The position numbers were made by a program, and so were the translations under genes. The notes under the pieces were generated by a model. That model saw only the letters and a program-made list of their open reading frames with translations, was not told where the DNA came from and searched no databases. From positions 654,057 to 718,056 of the forward strand of contig NZ_LR733520.1 of the NCBI RefSeq assembly GCF_902506145.1: 64,000 bases of DNA, written 5' to 3'. Of this stretch, positions 1 to 8,512 are shown piece by piece. This DNA comes from Burkholderia sp. 8Y (GTDB lineage Bacteria > Pseudomonadota > Gammaproteobacteria > Burkholderiales > Burkholderiaceae). Positions within the stretch are counted from its first letter, which is position 1, and each line of letters opens with the position of its first letter.

Positions 1-183
1 ACCCTCGATGACGAACACCGGAATCAGATCGGGCGGAAGCGGTACCCGAGCGAGCCGGTCCAATCGGCGCAGCGGAACGACCACGCGCGTTGCCAGCCCC
101 GATAAATGATTTCCCTGGACCTCGACAACGTAAGGCGTGCCGGCGTGCCCGCTGGGGTTGGAAAAAACGTCGAAACGGGGCAT
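1..183 (-). CDS. ccdB: CcdB-family toxin, C-terminus off the window
   Basis: The minus-strand reading frame starts MPRFDVFSNPSGHAGTPYVV and continues for 61 codons to the window edge, so the C-terminus is missing. The opening pattern (aromatic F-D-V-F, then P-Y-V-V-x-V-Q) and the following R-V-V-V-P-L-R segment are typical of CcdB, a gyrase-poisoning toxin. The ATG overlaps the TGA of the upstream antitoxin by one base, as expected for a translationally coupled toxin-antitoxin operon. Family assignment is by recognition. Whether the toxin is intact cannot be judged because CcdB's functional C-terminal residues lie outside the window. Confidence 0.8.
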   Translation of the reverse strand, partial: MPRFDVFSNPSGHAGTPYVVEVQGNHLSGLATRVVVPLRRLDRLARVPLPPDLIPVFVIEG

Positions 184-428
184 CAGAACGTCCGGTACTG
201 TCCAAGCGGCAAGCCATCACGCTCGATCATGTCGTTGTACGCCTGAATGAAATCTGCATATTTGATCGCCCACTGGCGATCCTTCTCCACCTGTACTGCC
301 TGTCGAATCGCTCGCTCGCATGTCTGCGAGAAGTTGATGCCGAGCTCCTTCGCGTCCTTGTAGACGTCTTCGGGCAGGCTGATGTTCGTCGCCCGGCGCG
401 CAATAGCGTCCGTCACGGTATGCCGCAT
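183..428 (-). CDS. ccdA: CcdA-family antitoxin
   Basis: This 81-residue protein has an N-terminal ribbon-helix-helix type segment (residues 10-30, A-R-R-A-T-N-I-S-L-P-E-D-V) for DNA binding. Its C-terminal helical tail ends in R-D-G-L-P-L-G-Q-Y-R-T-F, the part that neutralises CcdB in this family. It is the first gene of a two-gene operon with the toxin, overlapping it by one base. It should bind both the toxin and its own promoter. The inverted repeat just upstream (443-475), which includes a TATAAT box, fits autorepression. Confidence 0.88.
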   Translation of the reverse strand: MRHTVTDAIARRATNISLPEDVYKDAKELGINFSQTCERAIRQAVQVEKDRQWAIKYADFIQAYNDMIERDGLPLGQYRTF

Positions 429-442
429 GATCGCCCCTTGTG

Positions 443-475
443 ATGTGGGAGTTTATGCGCATTATAAGCCCACAT
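443..475 (-). promoter_or_regulatory. ccdAB promoter/operator inverted repeat
   Basis: Perfect 7-base arms ATGTGGG and CCCACAT enclose an AT-rich core that reads TATAAT on the minus strand, 15 bases before the ccdA start. A -10 box inside a palindrome is what a CcdA-repressed promoter would look like. The operator role is inferred from position and symmetry. Confidence 0.6.
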
Positions 476-595
476 ACAGGCGCCGGTTTCCTATCGGACT
501 TCACCAGTGCGACGCATGGCGGAGGCCGGCGGTAGTAGCGGGATGATCAAGGTTCGAAATGCGTGATTGCGCAGCGCGTCTGGCTCGACGGATTA

Positions 596-1225
596 TCAGC
601 CCTTCGTCGGCGACGCCGCCGACATCATCCGCTCCACATACCGCGCAATCAAATCGATCTCCAGATTCACCTTAGCGGCCGCACGAAGCGCCTTGAGCGT
701 CGTCACTTCCACCGTGTGCGGAATCAGGTTGATGGAGAACTCGCAGCCGTCCGCGCGATCCTCCACGGCGTTCACCGTGAGACTCACGCCGTTCACCGTC
801 ACCGAGCCCTTGTACGCCAGATACTTGCCGATGTCCTTCGGCGCGACGATGCGCAATTCGTGCGATTCGCCCACGCGCTCGAAGCGCGACACCGTGCCGA
901 GACCATCGACGTGGCCGGACACCAGATGCCCGCCCAGCCGGTCGTGCGCGCGCAGCGCCTTCTCCAGATTCACCTCCGCGCCCGCGTCGCCCAGGCCGGC
1001 CGTCTTGTTCAGGCTTTCGCGCGAGACGTCGACATCGAAGGCGTCCTGCGACTTTTCGATCACCGTCATGCACGCGCCCTGAATCGCGATGCTGTCGCCG
1101 AGTTCGACATCCGCGAGATCGAGACCGCCGGCGGCCACTCGCAGACGCACGCCCGCTTGCGGCTCGGCGCCGAGCGGCGTGACTTTTTCGATGCGGCCTA
1201 CCGCCGTGACGATTCCTGTAAACAT
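596..1225 (-). CDS. ribE: riboflavin synthase alpha subunit
   Basis: The 209-residue protein starts with MFTGIV, the hallmark of riboflavin synthase. It contains two lumazine-binding repeats, each with a G-x-x-V-x-G-H/N-V type segment (the first around G-G-H-L-V-S-G-H-V-D-G, residues 98-108). It dismutates two 6,7-dimethyl-8-ribityllumazine molecules to riboflavin in the cytoplasm. Reading is open well upstream, but the ATG at 1225 gives the family start and length. It lies 29 bases downstream of ribD on the same strand and is probably co-transcribed with it. No FMN riboswitch fold was evident upstream of the run. Confidence 0.96.
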   Translation of the reverse strand: MFTGIVTAVGRIEKVTPLGAEPQAGVRLRVAAGGLDLADVELGDSIAIQGACMTVIEKSQDAFDVDVSRESLNKTAGLGDAGAEVNLEKALRAHDRLGGHLVSGHVDGLGTVSRFERVGESHELRIVAPKDIGKYLAYKGSVTVNGVSLTVNAVEDRADGCEFSINLIPHTVEVTTLKALRAAAKVNLEIDLIARYVERMMSAASPTKG

Positions 1226-1254
1226 GAAGCGCGTTCCTTTGTATCGAGGCGTGT

Positions 1255-2376
1255 TCAGAGCACCGGAGCGGCGACGTGCGCATCGGCGAAGCGCGCCAGA
1301 ATGCGTAGATCGTCGCCGAGCCGGTCGATGCGATGAAACTTGAGATGCGGGCGCGCATCGAGCGTGGCGGGCGGCGCGAAATCGAACATGCCGGGCGCGC
1401 TGCCGAGCAGGCTCGGCGCGAGATAGATCAGCAGTTCGTCCACGCAGCCTTCGCGCAAAAGCGAGCCGTTCAGCTTGTGGCCCGCTTCGACGTGCAATTC
1501 GTTGATGCCGCGATCGGCGAGCGCCGTCAGCATGGCGGGAAGATCCACCTTGCCGTGCTCGTTCGACAGTTCGATGAGCTCCGCGCCTTTCTCGCGCAGC
1601 GTGTCGGCGCGCTGCGCGTCGGCATCGGCGGAATGGAAGATCCACGGCGGCGCGCCGTCGAGAATGCGCGCGTCCAGCGGCACGTCGAGCCGGCTGTCGA
1701 TCAAGACGCGCTGCGGCTGGCGCGGCGTGTCAACCGCGCGCACGGTGAGTTGCGGGTCGTCCTCGCGCACCGTGCCGATGCCTGTCAGGATCGCGCAGGC
1801 GCGGGCGCGCCACGCGTGGCCGTCGGCGCGCGCGTCCTCGCCGGTGATCCACTGGCTTTCGCCCGAGGGCAGGCCCGTGCGCCCGTCGAGCGTCGCCGCC
1901 ACTTTCAGGCGCACCCACGGGCGACGGCGCGTCATGCGCGAGACGAAGCCGATGTTCATTTCGTGCGCCTCGGTCGCGAGCAGCCCGCAGCGCACGTCGA
2001 TGCCCGCGTCGCGCAACATGGCGAGGCCGCGGCCCGAGACGGTCGGGTTCGGGTCTTCCATCGCGGCGATCACCTTTTCGACGCGCGCGTCGATCAGCGC
2101 GTGCGCGCACGGCGGCGTGCGCCCGAAATGGCTGCACGGTTCGAGCGTCACGTACGCGGTGGCGCCGCGCGGGTCCTTGCCGCGCGAGCGGGCGTCTTTC
2201 AGCGCGCGCACTTCGGCGTGATCCTGGCCGGCCGGCTGCGTGAAGCCCATGCCGATCACTTCGCCATTCTTGACGAGCACGCAGCCGACGCGCGGATTCG
2301 GCGTCGTCGTGTACATGCCGCGCGAGGCGAGCGCGAGCGCGCGCTCCATGTAGGTGAAATCCGATTGCGAGAACAT
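1255..2376 (-). CDS. ribD: bifunctional riboflavin deaminase/reductase RibD
   Basis: This 373-residue protein has an N-terminal cytidine-deaminase-type domain (residues 1-145) with zinc ligands H53-A-E55 and C81 and C90 in P-C-S-H-F-G-R-T-P-P-C. A C-terminal pyrimidine reductase domain follows (about 150-365), with the R-P-W-V-x-L-K-x-A-x-T-L-D-G-R motif at its start. It performs the deamination and side-chain reduction steps of riboflavin synthesis. It lies between hemL (27 bases upstream) and ribE (29 bases downstream), all on the minus strand. Confidence 0.96.
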   Translation of the reverse strand: MFSQSDFTYMERALALASRGMYTTTPNPRVGCVLVKNGEVIGMGFTQPAGQDHAEVRALKDARSRGKDPRGATAYVTLEPCSHFGRTPPCAHALIDARVEKVIAAMEDPNPTVSGRGLAMLRDAGIDVRCGLLATEAHEMNIGFVSRMTRRRPWVRLKVAATLDGRTGLPSGESQWITGEDARADGHAWRARACAILTGIGTVREDDPQLTVRAVDTPRQPQRVLIDSRLDVPLDARILDGAPPWIFHSADADAQRADTLREKGAELIELSNEHGKVDLPAMLTALADRGINELHVEAGHKLNGSLLREGCVDELLIYLAPSLLGSAPGMFDFAPPATLDARPHLKFHRIDRLGDDLRILARFADAHVAAPVL

Positions 2377-2403
2377 CGCGGCGGCCCGTTGCGCGACGCG
2401 GCC

Positions 2404-3687
2404 TTAAACCGCGAGCGACGCGAACGCGCCGCGCGCGGCGTCGAGGGTCGCGTCGATCACGGCGTCGTCGTGGGCGCTCGACACGAAGCCCGCCTCGAAC
2501 GCGGACGGCGCGAAGTAGACGCCCGCATCGAGCATCGCGTGGAAGAACGCGTTGAAGCGTTTCGTGTCGCCGTGCGCGATCTGCGCGAAGCTGCCCGGCA
2601 CCTGATCCATGAAGTACAAGCCGAACATGCCGCCGACCGAATCCGCGCAGAAGGGCACTTTCGCTTCGCGGGCGACCGAGGCGAGGCCGTCGACGAGCTT
2701 GCGCGTCTGGTTCGCGAGGTCGTCGTAGAAGCCTTCGCGCTGGATGATCTGCAGCGTCTTCAGGCCCGCCGCGACCGCGATCGGATTGCCCGACAACGTG
2801 CCCGCCTGATAGACGCCGCCGAGCGGCGCGAGATGCGCCATGATGTCGCGCCGTCCGCCGAACGCCGCAGCCGGCATGCCGCCGCCGATGACCTTACCGA
2901 GACACGTGAGGTCCGGCTTGATGCCGTACACCTGCTGCGCGCCGCCGAGCGCGACGCGAAAACCGCACATCACTTCGTCGAAAATCAGCACCGAGCCGTA
3001 CTCGTCGCAGCGTTCGCGCAGCGCGTTCAGAAACTCCGGCGTGGCGCGCACGAGGTTCATGTTGCCCGCGACCGGCTCCACGATCACCGACGCGATTTCC
3101 GCGCCGAACGCCGCGAAGGCTTCGTTGAGCTGCTCGACGTTGTTGTATTCGAGCACCGTCGTGTGCTTGGCGATATCGGCGGGCACGCCGGCCGATGTCG
3201 GATTGCCGAACGTCAGCAGGCCCGAGCCCGCCTTCACGAGCAGGCTGTCCGCGTGGCCGTGATAGCAGCCCTCGAACTTCACGATGCGGCTGCGGTTCGT
3301 GAAGCCGCGCGCAAGCCGCAGCGCGCTCATCGTCGCTTCCGTGCCGGACGACACCATGCGTACCTGTTCGATCGACGGCACCAGCTTGCAGATTTCCTCC
3401 GCGATCTCGATCTCCGCTTCGGTCGGCGCGCCGAACGAGAAACCGTCGGCGAGCACGCGCTGAACCGCTTCGAGCACTTCGGGATGCACGTGGCCGACGA
3501 TCATCGGCCCCCACGAGCCGATGTAGTCGATATAGCGTTTGCCTTCCGCATCCCAGAAGTACGGGCCTTGCGCGCGCTCGATGAAGCGCGGCGTGCCGCC
3601 GACCGAGCGGAACGCCCGCACCGGCGAATTCACGCCGCCGGGGATGGTTCGCTGAGCACGTTCGAAAAGGGCTTGATTCTTGGACAT
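2404..3687 (-). CDS. hemL: glutamate-1-semialdehyde 2,1-aminomutase
   Basis: The 427-residue PLP enzyme converts glutamate-1-semialdehyde to 5-aminolevulinate, the tetrapyrrole precursor. The start [11 protein letters not shown] and the segments [20 protein letters not shown] and [10 protein letters not shown] (with the PLP lysine) are diagnostic of HemL. An open frame extends farther upstream, but the ATG at 3687 gives the normal family start and length. It is the first gene of a tight minus-strand run with ribD and ribE, so haem and flavin synthesis are likely co-expressed. Confidence 0.97.
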   Translation of the reverse strand: MSKNQALFERAQRTIPGGVNSPVRAFRSVGGTPRFIERAQGPYFWDAEGKRYIDYIGSWGPMIVGHVHPEVLEAVQRVLADGFSFGAPTEAEIEIAEEICKLVPSIEQVRMVSSGTEATMSALRLARGFTNRSRIVKFEGCYHGHADSLLVKAGSGLLTFGNPTSAGVPADIAKHTTVLEYNNVEQLNEAFAAFGAEIASVIVEPVAGNMNLVRATPEFLNALRERCDEYGSVLIFDEVMCGFRVALGGAQQVYGIKPDLTCLGKVIGGGMPAAAFGGRRDIMAHLAPLGGVYQAGTLSGNPIAVAAGLKTLQIIQREGFYDDLANQTRKLVDGLASVAREAKVPFCADSVGGMFGLYFMDQVPGSFAQIAHGDTKRFNAFFHAMLDAGVYFAPSAFEAGFVSSAHDDAVIDATLDAARGAFASLAV

Positions 3688-3851
3688 GGAGATGGCCTGC
3701 GCTGAAAGTGAATGCGAGAACGCGCGACCGGCGTGGCCGGCTCGCCCGCGGGCGAAAGACCCGGCGCGGCGCGATGACAGCACGCGGCCCATGCGCGTCC
3801 GGTGCGACACATGTTGCTGAAATTGTACCGGAGTCGTTAGCGGCGAGCCGC

Positions 3852-4421
3852 TTACGGCTGACGTGCTCGCGCGGGCTTGGCAGGCGGCGGGTCCTCGGTT
3901 ACGCCGGGTTCGCGCGCCGCGAGGGCGCTCGCCTCGCTGGGCGTCGCGGGAACAGGAAGCGTGGTCGAAGCGGGCGGACGTCCGCGCCGGCCGGTGCGCT
4001 CGGTCCAGAGCTTTTCGAGCGCGCCTTCGGCGATCGGCTTGATGAGCGTGCCGGAACTTTGCGCATCCCACGTCTGCACGGAGAGCGGATGCACGCGCAG
4101 TTCGTCACGCGCCACGACGACGCGCTCGTGCGAATCGACGAGCCAGTCATACACGAAGTCGATGCACAGCCGGTAGCCGCGCTTCGACTGCGTGTCCGGC
4201 ACTTCGTACGGTGCGCGCGTCACGTAGCCCGAGCCGAAAATGCCTTTCGGCTCCTGCGCCACGCGATGCACGAACACGCGGTCGCCCGGCACGAGGCCGC
4301 GCGCCGTGCCGCAGCCCCAGACATCGGCGACGGCTTCGCCAGCGGCCACGCGGCGCGCGATATCGGGCAATTCGGGCCACGGCCACTTCTTCGGGCTCCA
4401 GATCAGCAGGAAGGCGGTCAT
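3852..4421 (-). CDS. EVE/PUA-like domain protein
   Basis: This 189-residue protein has an N-terminal half that begins [13 protein letters not shown]. It then has [13 protein letters not shown], then [10 protein letters not shown]. That order (F-L-L-I-W-N-P-x-K, then G-D-x-x-F-L-x-R, then R-G-I-x-G-x-G) resembles EVE domains, which bind modified bases in DNA or RNA. The C-terminal 40 residues are a low-complexity Pro/Ala/Arg tail. The start at 4421 is the likeliest of two ATGs. It is divergent from the efflux gene at 4581. The ligand is unknown, and the family call is moderate. Confidence 0.6.
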   Translation of the reverse strand: MTAFLLIWSPKKWPWPELPDIARRVAAGEAVADVWGCGTARGLVPGDRVFVHRVAQEPKGIFGSGYVTRAPYEVPDTQSKRGYRLCIDFVYDWLVDSHERVVVARDELRVHPLSVQTWDAQSSGTLIKPIAEGALEKLWTERTGRRGRPPASTTLPVPATPSEASALAAREPGVTEDPPPAKPARARQP

Positions 4422-4580
4422 GGCGTCGGACGAGGCGCGAAGGAGAGAAGCGGTGAGCTTAGCGCACCGGGATGAGTCGGAGTGTCGCGTACAATGGCCG
4501 CTCGCTTCGAGACGTTCACCGCCGATCGCTGCCACCATCACGACGGGCTTCTGAGCGCCGTCCTCTTCCTTGCACACCCG

Positions 4581-5792
4581 ATGCCAGACACTACCCGCCG
4601 CCGGCCCGACGCCCGGCTGATCCTGTTGCTCGGCGCGCTCGCCGCATGCGGTCCGCTGTCCATCGACATGTATCTGCCGAGCCTGCCGTCGCTCGCGGCG
4701 GCATTCGGCACGAGCCCCGCCGCCGCGCAGGGGACGCTCACGAGCTTCATGTTCGGCTTCTCGTTCGGCATGCTGCTGTACGGCCCACTGTCCGACGCCT
4801 ACGGCAGACGGCCGATTCTCCTGGGCGGCATCGCGCTGTACGTGCTCGCGAGCATCGCCTGCGCGACGGCGTTCTCCATCGACGCGCTCGTCTTCGTGCG
4901 CTTCCTGCAGGCGCTCGGCGCGGGCGCGGCGTCGGTGCTGGCGCGCGCCATCGCCCGCGACGCCCACGAGCCGACCGATGCCGCCCGCGTCCTGTCGATG
5001 CTGTCTATTGTCACGTCCATCGGCCCGCTGCTCGCGCCGCTGATCGGCGGGCAATTGCTGCTGCTCGGCGGCTGGCGTGTCGTCTTCGTCGTGCTCACGC
5101 TCTTCGGCGCGCTCTGCGCGGTCGCCGCGTTCCTGCGCGTGCCGGAGACATGGCCGAAGGAAAAGCGCGCGGGCGCGGCGCTCGGCACGTCGTTCGCGGC
5201 GTACGGGCATCTGTTGACCGATTCCGTCACCTGGGGCCACGTGCTCTGCGGCGGCATGGCGTTCGCGTCGATGTTCGCGTATATCACCGCGACGCCTTTC
5301 GTCTACATCGATTATTTCCACGTCAAGCCGCAGCATTACGGGCTGCTGTTCGGGCTCAACATCGTCGGGATCATCGGCGGAAACGTGCTGAACACGAAGC
5401 TCGTCGGGCGTGTCGGCGCAATGAAGATGATCTCGGGCGCGGCGTTCGTGAGCGTCGTGGCGGCCATCGCGGTCGCGCTCGTTTCGCTGACGGGATGGGG
5501 CGGCTTGTGGTCGATCGTGGCGAGCCTGTTCTTCGTGGTCGGCGTCGTCGGGTTGTTGTCCGCCAACTGCACGACCGAACTCATGCACCGTTATCCGCGC
5601 AACGCGGGCGCGGCGGCCGCCGTCTTCGGCGCGATGCAGCTTGCGCTCGGCGCGCTGGCGAGTCTCGCCATCGGCCTTTTTCATGATGTCTCGCCGCACG
5701 GCATGGGCATCGTGATCGGCGTGTGCGGCGTCCTGACATTCGCCGGCCGCACGCTGGTGATGCGCTCGCACGCCGCGCCCGTGCGGGTCTGA
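4581..5792 (+). CDS. Bcr/CflA family drug-resistance MFS transporter
   Basis: The 403-residue inner-membrane protein should have 12 transmembrane helices. Its first helix region (L-L-G-A-L-A-A-C-G-P-L-S-I-D-M-Y-L-P-S-L-P) is the signature of the Bcr/CflA drug:H+ antiporter family. Motif A follows in the 2-3 loop (G-P-L-S-D-A-Y-G-R-R-P-I-L-L-G-G), and R-x-L-Q-A-L-G-A-G-A-A in helix 4. It exports toxic compounds using the proton gradient. The substrate cannot be read from sequence. I chose the ATG at 4581 rather than the in-frame ATG at 4482 because it places M-P-D-T-T-R-R just before helix 1, as in relatives. Confidence 0.9.
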   Translation: MPDTTRRRPDARLILLLGALAACGPLSIDMYLPSLPSLAAAFGTSPAAAQGTLTSFMFGFSFGMLLYGPLSDAYGRRPILLGGIALYVLASIACATAFSIDALVFVRFLQALGAGAASVLARAIARDAHEPTDAARVLSMLSIVTSIGPLLAPLIGGQLLLLGGWRVVFVVLTLFGALCAVAAFLRVPETWPKEKRAGAALGTSFAAYGHLLTDSVTWGHVLCGGMAFASMFAYITATPFVYIDYFHVKPQHYGLLFGLNIVGIIGGNVLNTKLVGRVGAMKMISGAAFVSVVAAIAVALVSLTGWGGLWSIVASLFFVVGVVGLLSANCTTELMHRYPRNAGAAAAVFGAMQLALGALASLAIGLFHDVSPHGMGIVIGVCGVLTFAGRTLVMRSHAAPVRV

Positions 5793-5819
5793 GACTGAGT
5801 AATCGGCGGCGCGCAGGCG

Positions 5820-5846
5820 AAAAAAAACCTCGCGTTGTGGCGAGGT
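5820..5846 (-). terminator. Rho-independent terminator, minus strand
   Basis: A 7-base-pair stem (ACCTCGC / GCGAGGT) with a six-base loop is followed on the minus strand by eight T. It probably ends transcripts running leftward from the oligopeptidase gene at 6278-8401, though it is about 430 bases past that gene's stop. Confidence 0.65.
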
Positions 5847-5890
5847 CGATAGGGGGCAAAGCTGTTTCCAGCGCGACTCGCGCTTGCCCT

Positions 5891-6067
5891 GGGTCAGAAG
5901 GCAGTGCGGCCGGGCCGTTTTTCGTGGGCAGTATCCGTCCGGGTCAAAGGTGAATACTCGCTCGATTCGGTTTGGGTGTTGAAGCGATAGGCGTCTTCTC
6001 CTGTCGAGAATCGGGTGCCTGGGTCAAAGGTGTTCCCGATCGATTCGTTTCGGTCAAAAGCTCAGTC
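5891..6067. repeat. GGGTCAAAGG-type direct repeats in an intergenic tract
   Basis: The 485-base gap between the MFS stop and the oligopeptidase stop has no supported gene. It contains GGGTCAGAAGG at 5891, GGGTCAAAGGTG at 5941 and again at 6021, CGGTCAAAAG at 6051 and a weaker CAGTCAAAC at 6063. The 5941 and 6021 copies extend into a shared CGATTCG-rich stretch of about 32 bases. Direct repeats of GGGTCA at irregular spacing are also seen at the ends of IS21-like elements, so this may be a transposon-end remnant. No transposase fragment was found. Confidence 0.5.
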
Positions 6068-6277
6068 AAACCATTCCCCGTTGGCGGAACCGTGCTCTCC
6101 ACGTGCCGGTTCGTCTTCGGCGGGGCCGCTTCTGTCCAGGAAGGCGACTCGCCGAATCAACAAGGAATGGTTGAACTATAGAGACGCCGTAAGCCCGGCT
6201 ATATCGAACGAATTCGAATCGTAAGAGAGCGACGCTTTTTCACCGAAACGCGCCGTTTCGCTGCAATCAGATTATTC

Positions 6278-8401
6278 CTAATGCGGCGGCAGCGGCCCGA
6301 CGACCGACGCGAGGAACGCGAACGCCGCCGCTTCCGCCTGCGCGACCGCTTCCGGCTCGACGCCCGCGCCGTGGCCGCCTTCGCCCGTTTCCTGATACCA
6401 GATCTTCGCGTGGCCTTGCGCCTGCATCTTCGCGACCATCTTGCGCGCGTGGCCGGGATGCACGCGGTCGTCGCTCGTCGAAGACGTGAAGAGCGCCGGC
6501 GGATAGACGGCATCCGCCTTCACGTTCTGATACGGCGAGTAAGCCATCAGATGAGGAAGATCGGCGGCGTCGTCCGGATCGCCGTATTCGTCGATCCACG
6601 AAGCGCCTTGCAAGAGCGTACGAAACCGCGCCATGTCGACGAGCGGCACTTCCGACAACACCGCGCCGAAGCACTCGGGCCGCTGCACCATGCACACGGC
6701 AGCGAGCAATCCGCCGTTGCTCGCCCCGCGAATCGCGAGCTGCTTCGCCGTCGTGACGCCGCTTTCGACGAGCGCCTGCGCGACCGCGACGAAATCGTCG
6801 AACGACACCTGGCGGTGCTCGCGCAACGCAGCCTGATGCCATTGCGGACCGAACTCGCCGCCGCCGCGAATGTTCGCCACCGCGTAGAGCCCGCCGCGTT
6901 CCAACCACGCGATGCCGGTCGTCGCGTCGTAGTGCGGATCGAGCGCGACTTCGAAGCCGCCGTAGCCGTACAGCAGGCAAGGGCGCGCGTGCTGCGGGCG
7001 TTGCGCATCGACATCGCGGCCGATCACCCAGTACGGAATGCGCTCGCCGTCGGGCGCGATTGCGTGGCGGCGCACGGCAGCGAGTCCGGTCGCGTCGAAG
7101 CGCGCCGGCAGACGCGCGAGCAGGGTCCACGGGGCGTCGCTGGCGAGATCGGCGTGATAGAGCGACGGCGGCGTCAGAAAATGCTCGACGTGAATCAGCA
7201 CGGTGTCGTCGCGCTCGCTGTCGATGGAATCGACATACGACTGGCTCGCGTCCGGCAACGCAAATTCGCGCGATTCCCATGCGCCGTCGTCATCGGCGGG
7301 CGGACGCCAGAGCGCGACGCGCGGCGTGCCGTCGTCCATTTGCGAGACGATCAGCCATTGCTTCGTGAAGTCGATGCCCGCCAGCACGCGCCGCTCCGCC
7401 GGCGCGAAGAGCGCGGTGAAATGGCGCGAGCCGCCGAGAAACGCATCGCGCCGGATGACGGTCAGCGAACCTGCCGCGTGACGCCGGCCGCCGACGTTCC
7501 ATTGCTTGCGCGGCGTGACGAAGAGCCAGCCGTTCCAGTGCTCGATTTCGACGTGTTGAGGCAGGTCGTACTGACGCCATTCGTTTGCGGCTTCGTCGAG
7601 CCAGAAGTGCAGCGTGTCGTAGAACGTGACGGCGCGCGACGCGAGATGCAGCTTTTCCAGCGGATCGTAGTCCGCGCCTGCCGACACGTCGCGGCGCACG
7701 CCTTCGAACACGACGGGTGCATCGGCGAGCGGCGTGCCGCGCTTCCAGCGCCGCGCCTGACGCGGAAAACCGGAAGTCGTCAGCGCGGGCCGCGCGCTCG
7801 TCTTGCTGTCGTCCCAGCCGACGTACACCGTGTCGCGGTCGATCCACGAGATGTCGTGCTTGCCCACGTCCGGCAGCACGAAGCCATCCTCGATGAAGCG
7901 GCGTTGCTCGATATCGAACTCGCGCACGATGCACGCGTCCGAGCCGCCCGGCGACAGCGAGACGAGCGCGCGGTCGTAGCCGGGGTAGAGCATGTCGAAG
8001 TCGGCGAGCGCCCAGCGCGTGTCGCCGTGCTCGTTGGTGTTCAGATCGAGCGCGTCGACGTCGAGCACGATGTCCCACTCGGGCGTGCCGGCGAGCCACG
8101 CGCTCCACGGCGTGCGGCGCACGATGCCAAGCGGATGCGCGTCGTCTTGCCACGTGTTGTACGCCCAGTCGCCATAGCGCGAGCACGTGACGATGCGATC
8201 CTGCGACGTGTACGCCTTTTCGAGCCGCGCGGCGAGCGCGCGCGCGTCGGACGTGTCGCCGAACGCGGCTTCGGTGCGGCGATTCTGCGCATCGACCCAG
8301 GCTTGCACGCGCTCGTCGTCGAGGGCTTCGAGGCCGATGAAGGGATCGGGATTGTCGGCTTGCGGCCAGAGGAGCGACGGGTGATCGGAGAGAAAAGACA
8401 T
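6278..8401 (-). CDS. S9 family prolyl oligopeptidase-like serine peptidase
   Basis: The 707-residue protein has a beta-propeller N-terminal part (about 60-420). The alpha/beta hydrolase C-terminal part has the nucleophile in I-R-G-A-S-N-G-G-L-L, the acid in T-S-S-T-S-D-D-R-V-H-P, and the histidine in G-E-G-G-H-G-A-G. These match S9A peptidases that cut short peptides after proline. The N-terminus starts directly with family-like sequence and shows no signal peptide, so it is probably cytoplasmic. It is a single gene on the minus strand and converges on the MFS gene at 4581-5792. Confidence 0.92.
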   Translation of the reverse strand: MSFLSDHPSLLWPQADNPDPFIGLEALDDERVQAWVDAQNRRTEAAFGDTSDARALAARLEKAYTSQDRIVTCSRYGDWAYNTWQDDAHPLGIVRRTPWSAWLAGTPEWDIVLDVDALDLNTNEHGDTRWALADFDMLYPGYDRALVSLSPGGSDACIVREFDIEQRRFIEDGFVLPDVGKHDISWIDRDTVYVGWDDSKTSARPALTTSGFPRQARRWKRGTPLADAPVVFEGVRRDVSAGADYDPLEKLHLASRAVTFYDTLHFWLDEAANEWRQYDLPQHVEIEHWNGWLFVTPRKQWNVGGRRHAAGSLTVIRRDAFLGGSRHFTALFAPAERRVLAGIDFTKQWLIVSQMDDGTPRVALWRPPADDDGAWESREFALPDASQSYVDSIDSERDDTVLIHVEHFLTPPSLYHADLASDAPWTLLARLPARFDATGLAAVRRHAIAPDGERIPYWVIGRDVDAQRPQHARPCLLYGYGGFEVALDPHYDATTGIAWLERGGLYAVANIRGGGEFGPQWHQAALREHRQVSFDDFVAVAQALVESGVTTAKQLAIRGASNGGLLAAVCMVQRPECFGAVLSEVPLVDMARFRTLLQGASWIDEYGDPDDAADLPHLMAYSPYQNVKADAVYPPALFTSSTSDDRVHPGHARKMVAKMQAQGHAKIWYQETGEGGHGAGVEPEAVAQAEAAAFAFLASVVGPLPPH

Positions 8402-8463
8402 GGTGCGGCCAATTCGAAAGCGGAACGCTGATTGTGCCGTATCGGCGTGACCGCGCCAGAAAA

Positions 8464-8490
8464 GAAAAAGCCGCGCACGGGGCGCGGCTT
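8464..8490 (-). terminator. Terminator after the glucose ABC operon
   Basis: Arms AAGCCGCGC and GCGCGGCTT flank a short loop. The adjacent A-rich run on the plus strand is a T-run for minus-strand transcripts. It lies 23 bases past the stop of the ATP-binding gene at 8513. Confidence 0.75.
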
Positions 8491-8512
8491 CGTGGCAGAA
8501 CAGCGATGGCGC

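Noticed and set aside
1333..3705. Long open frame opposite ribD and hemL (790 codons)
   Set aside because: It is a reading of the complementary strand of well-supported genes, rich in Arg/His/Ala, with no family likeness.
4422..5771. Upstream extension of the EVE-like gene through the MFS region
   Set aside because: The extension is composed of Arg/Glu/Ala-rich shadow sequence opposite the transporter gene; the gene start is at 4421.
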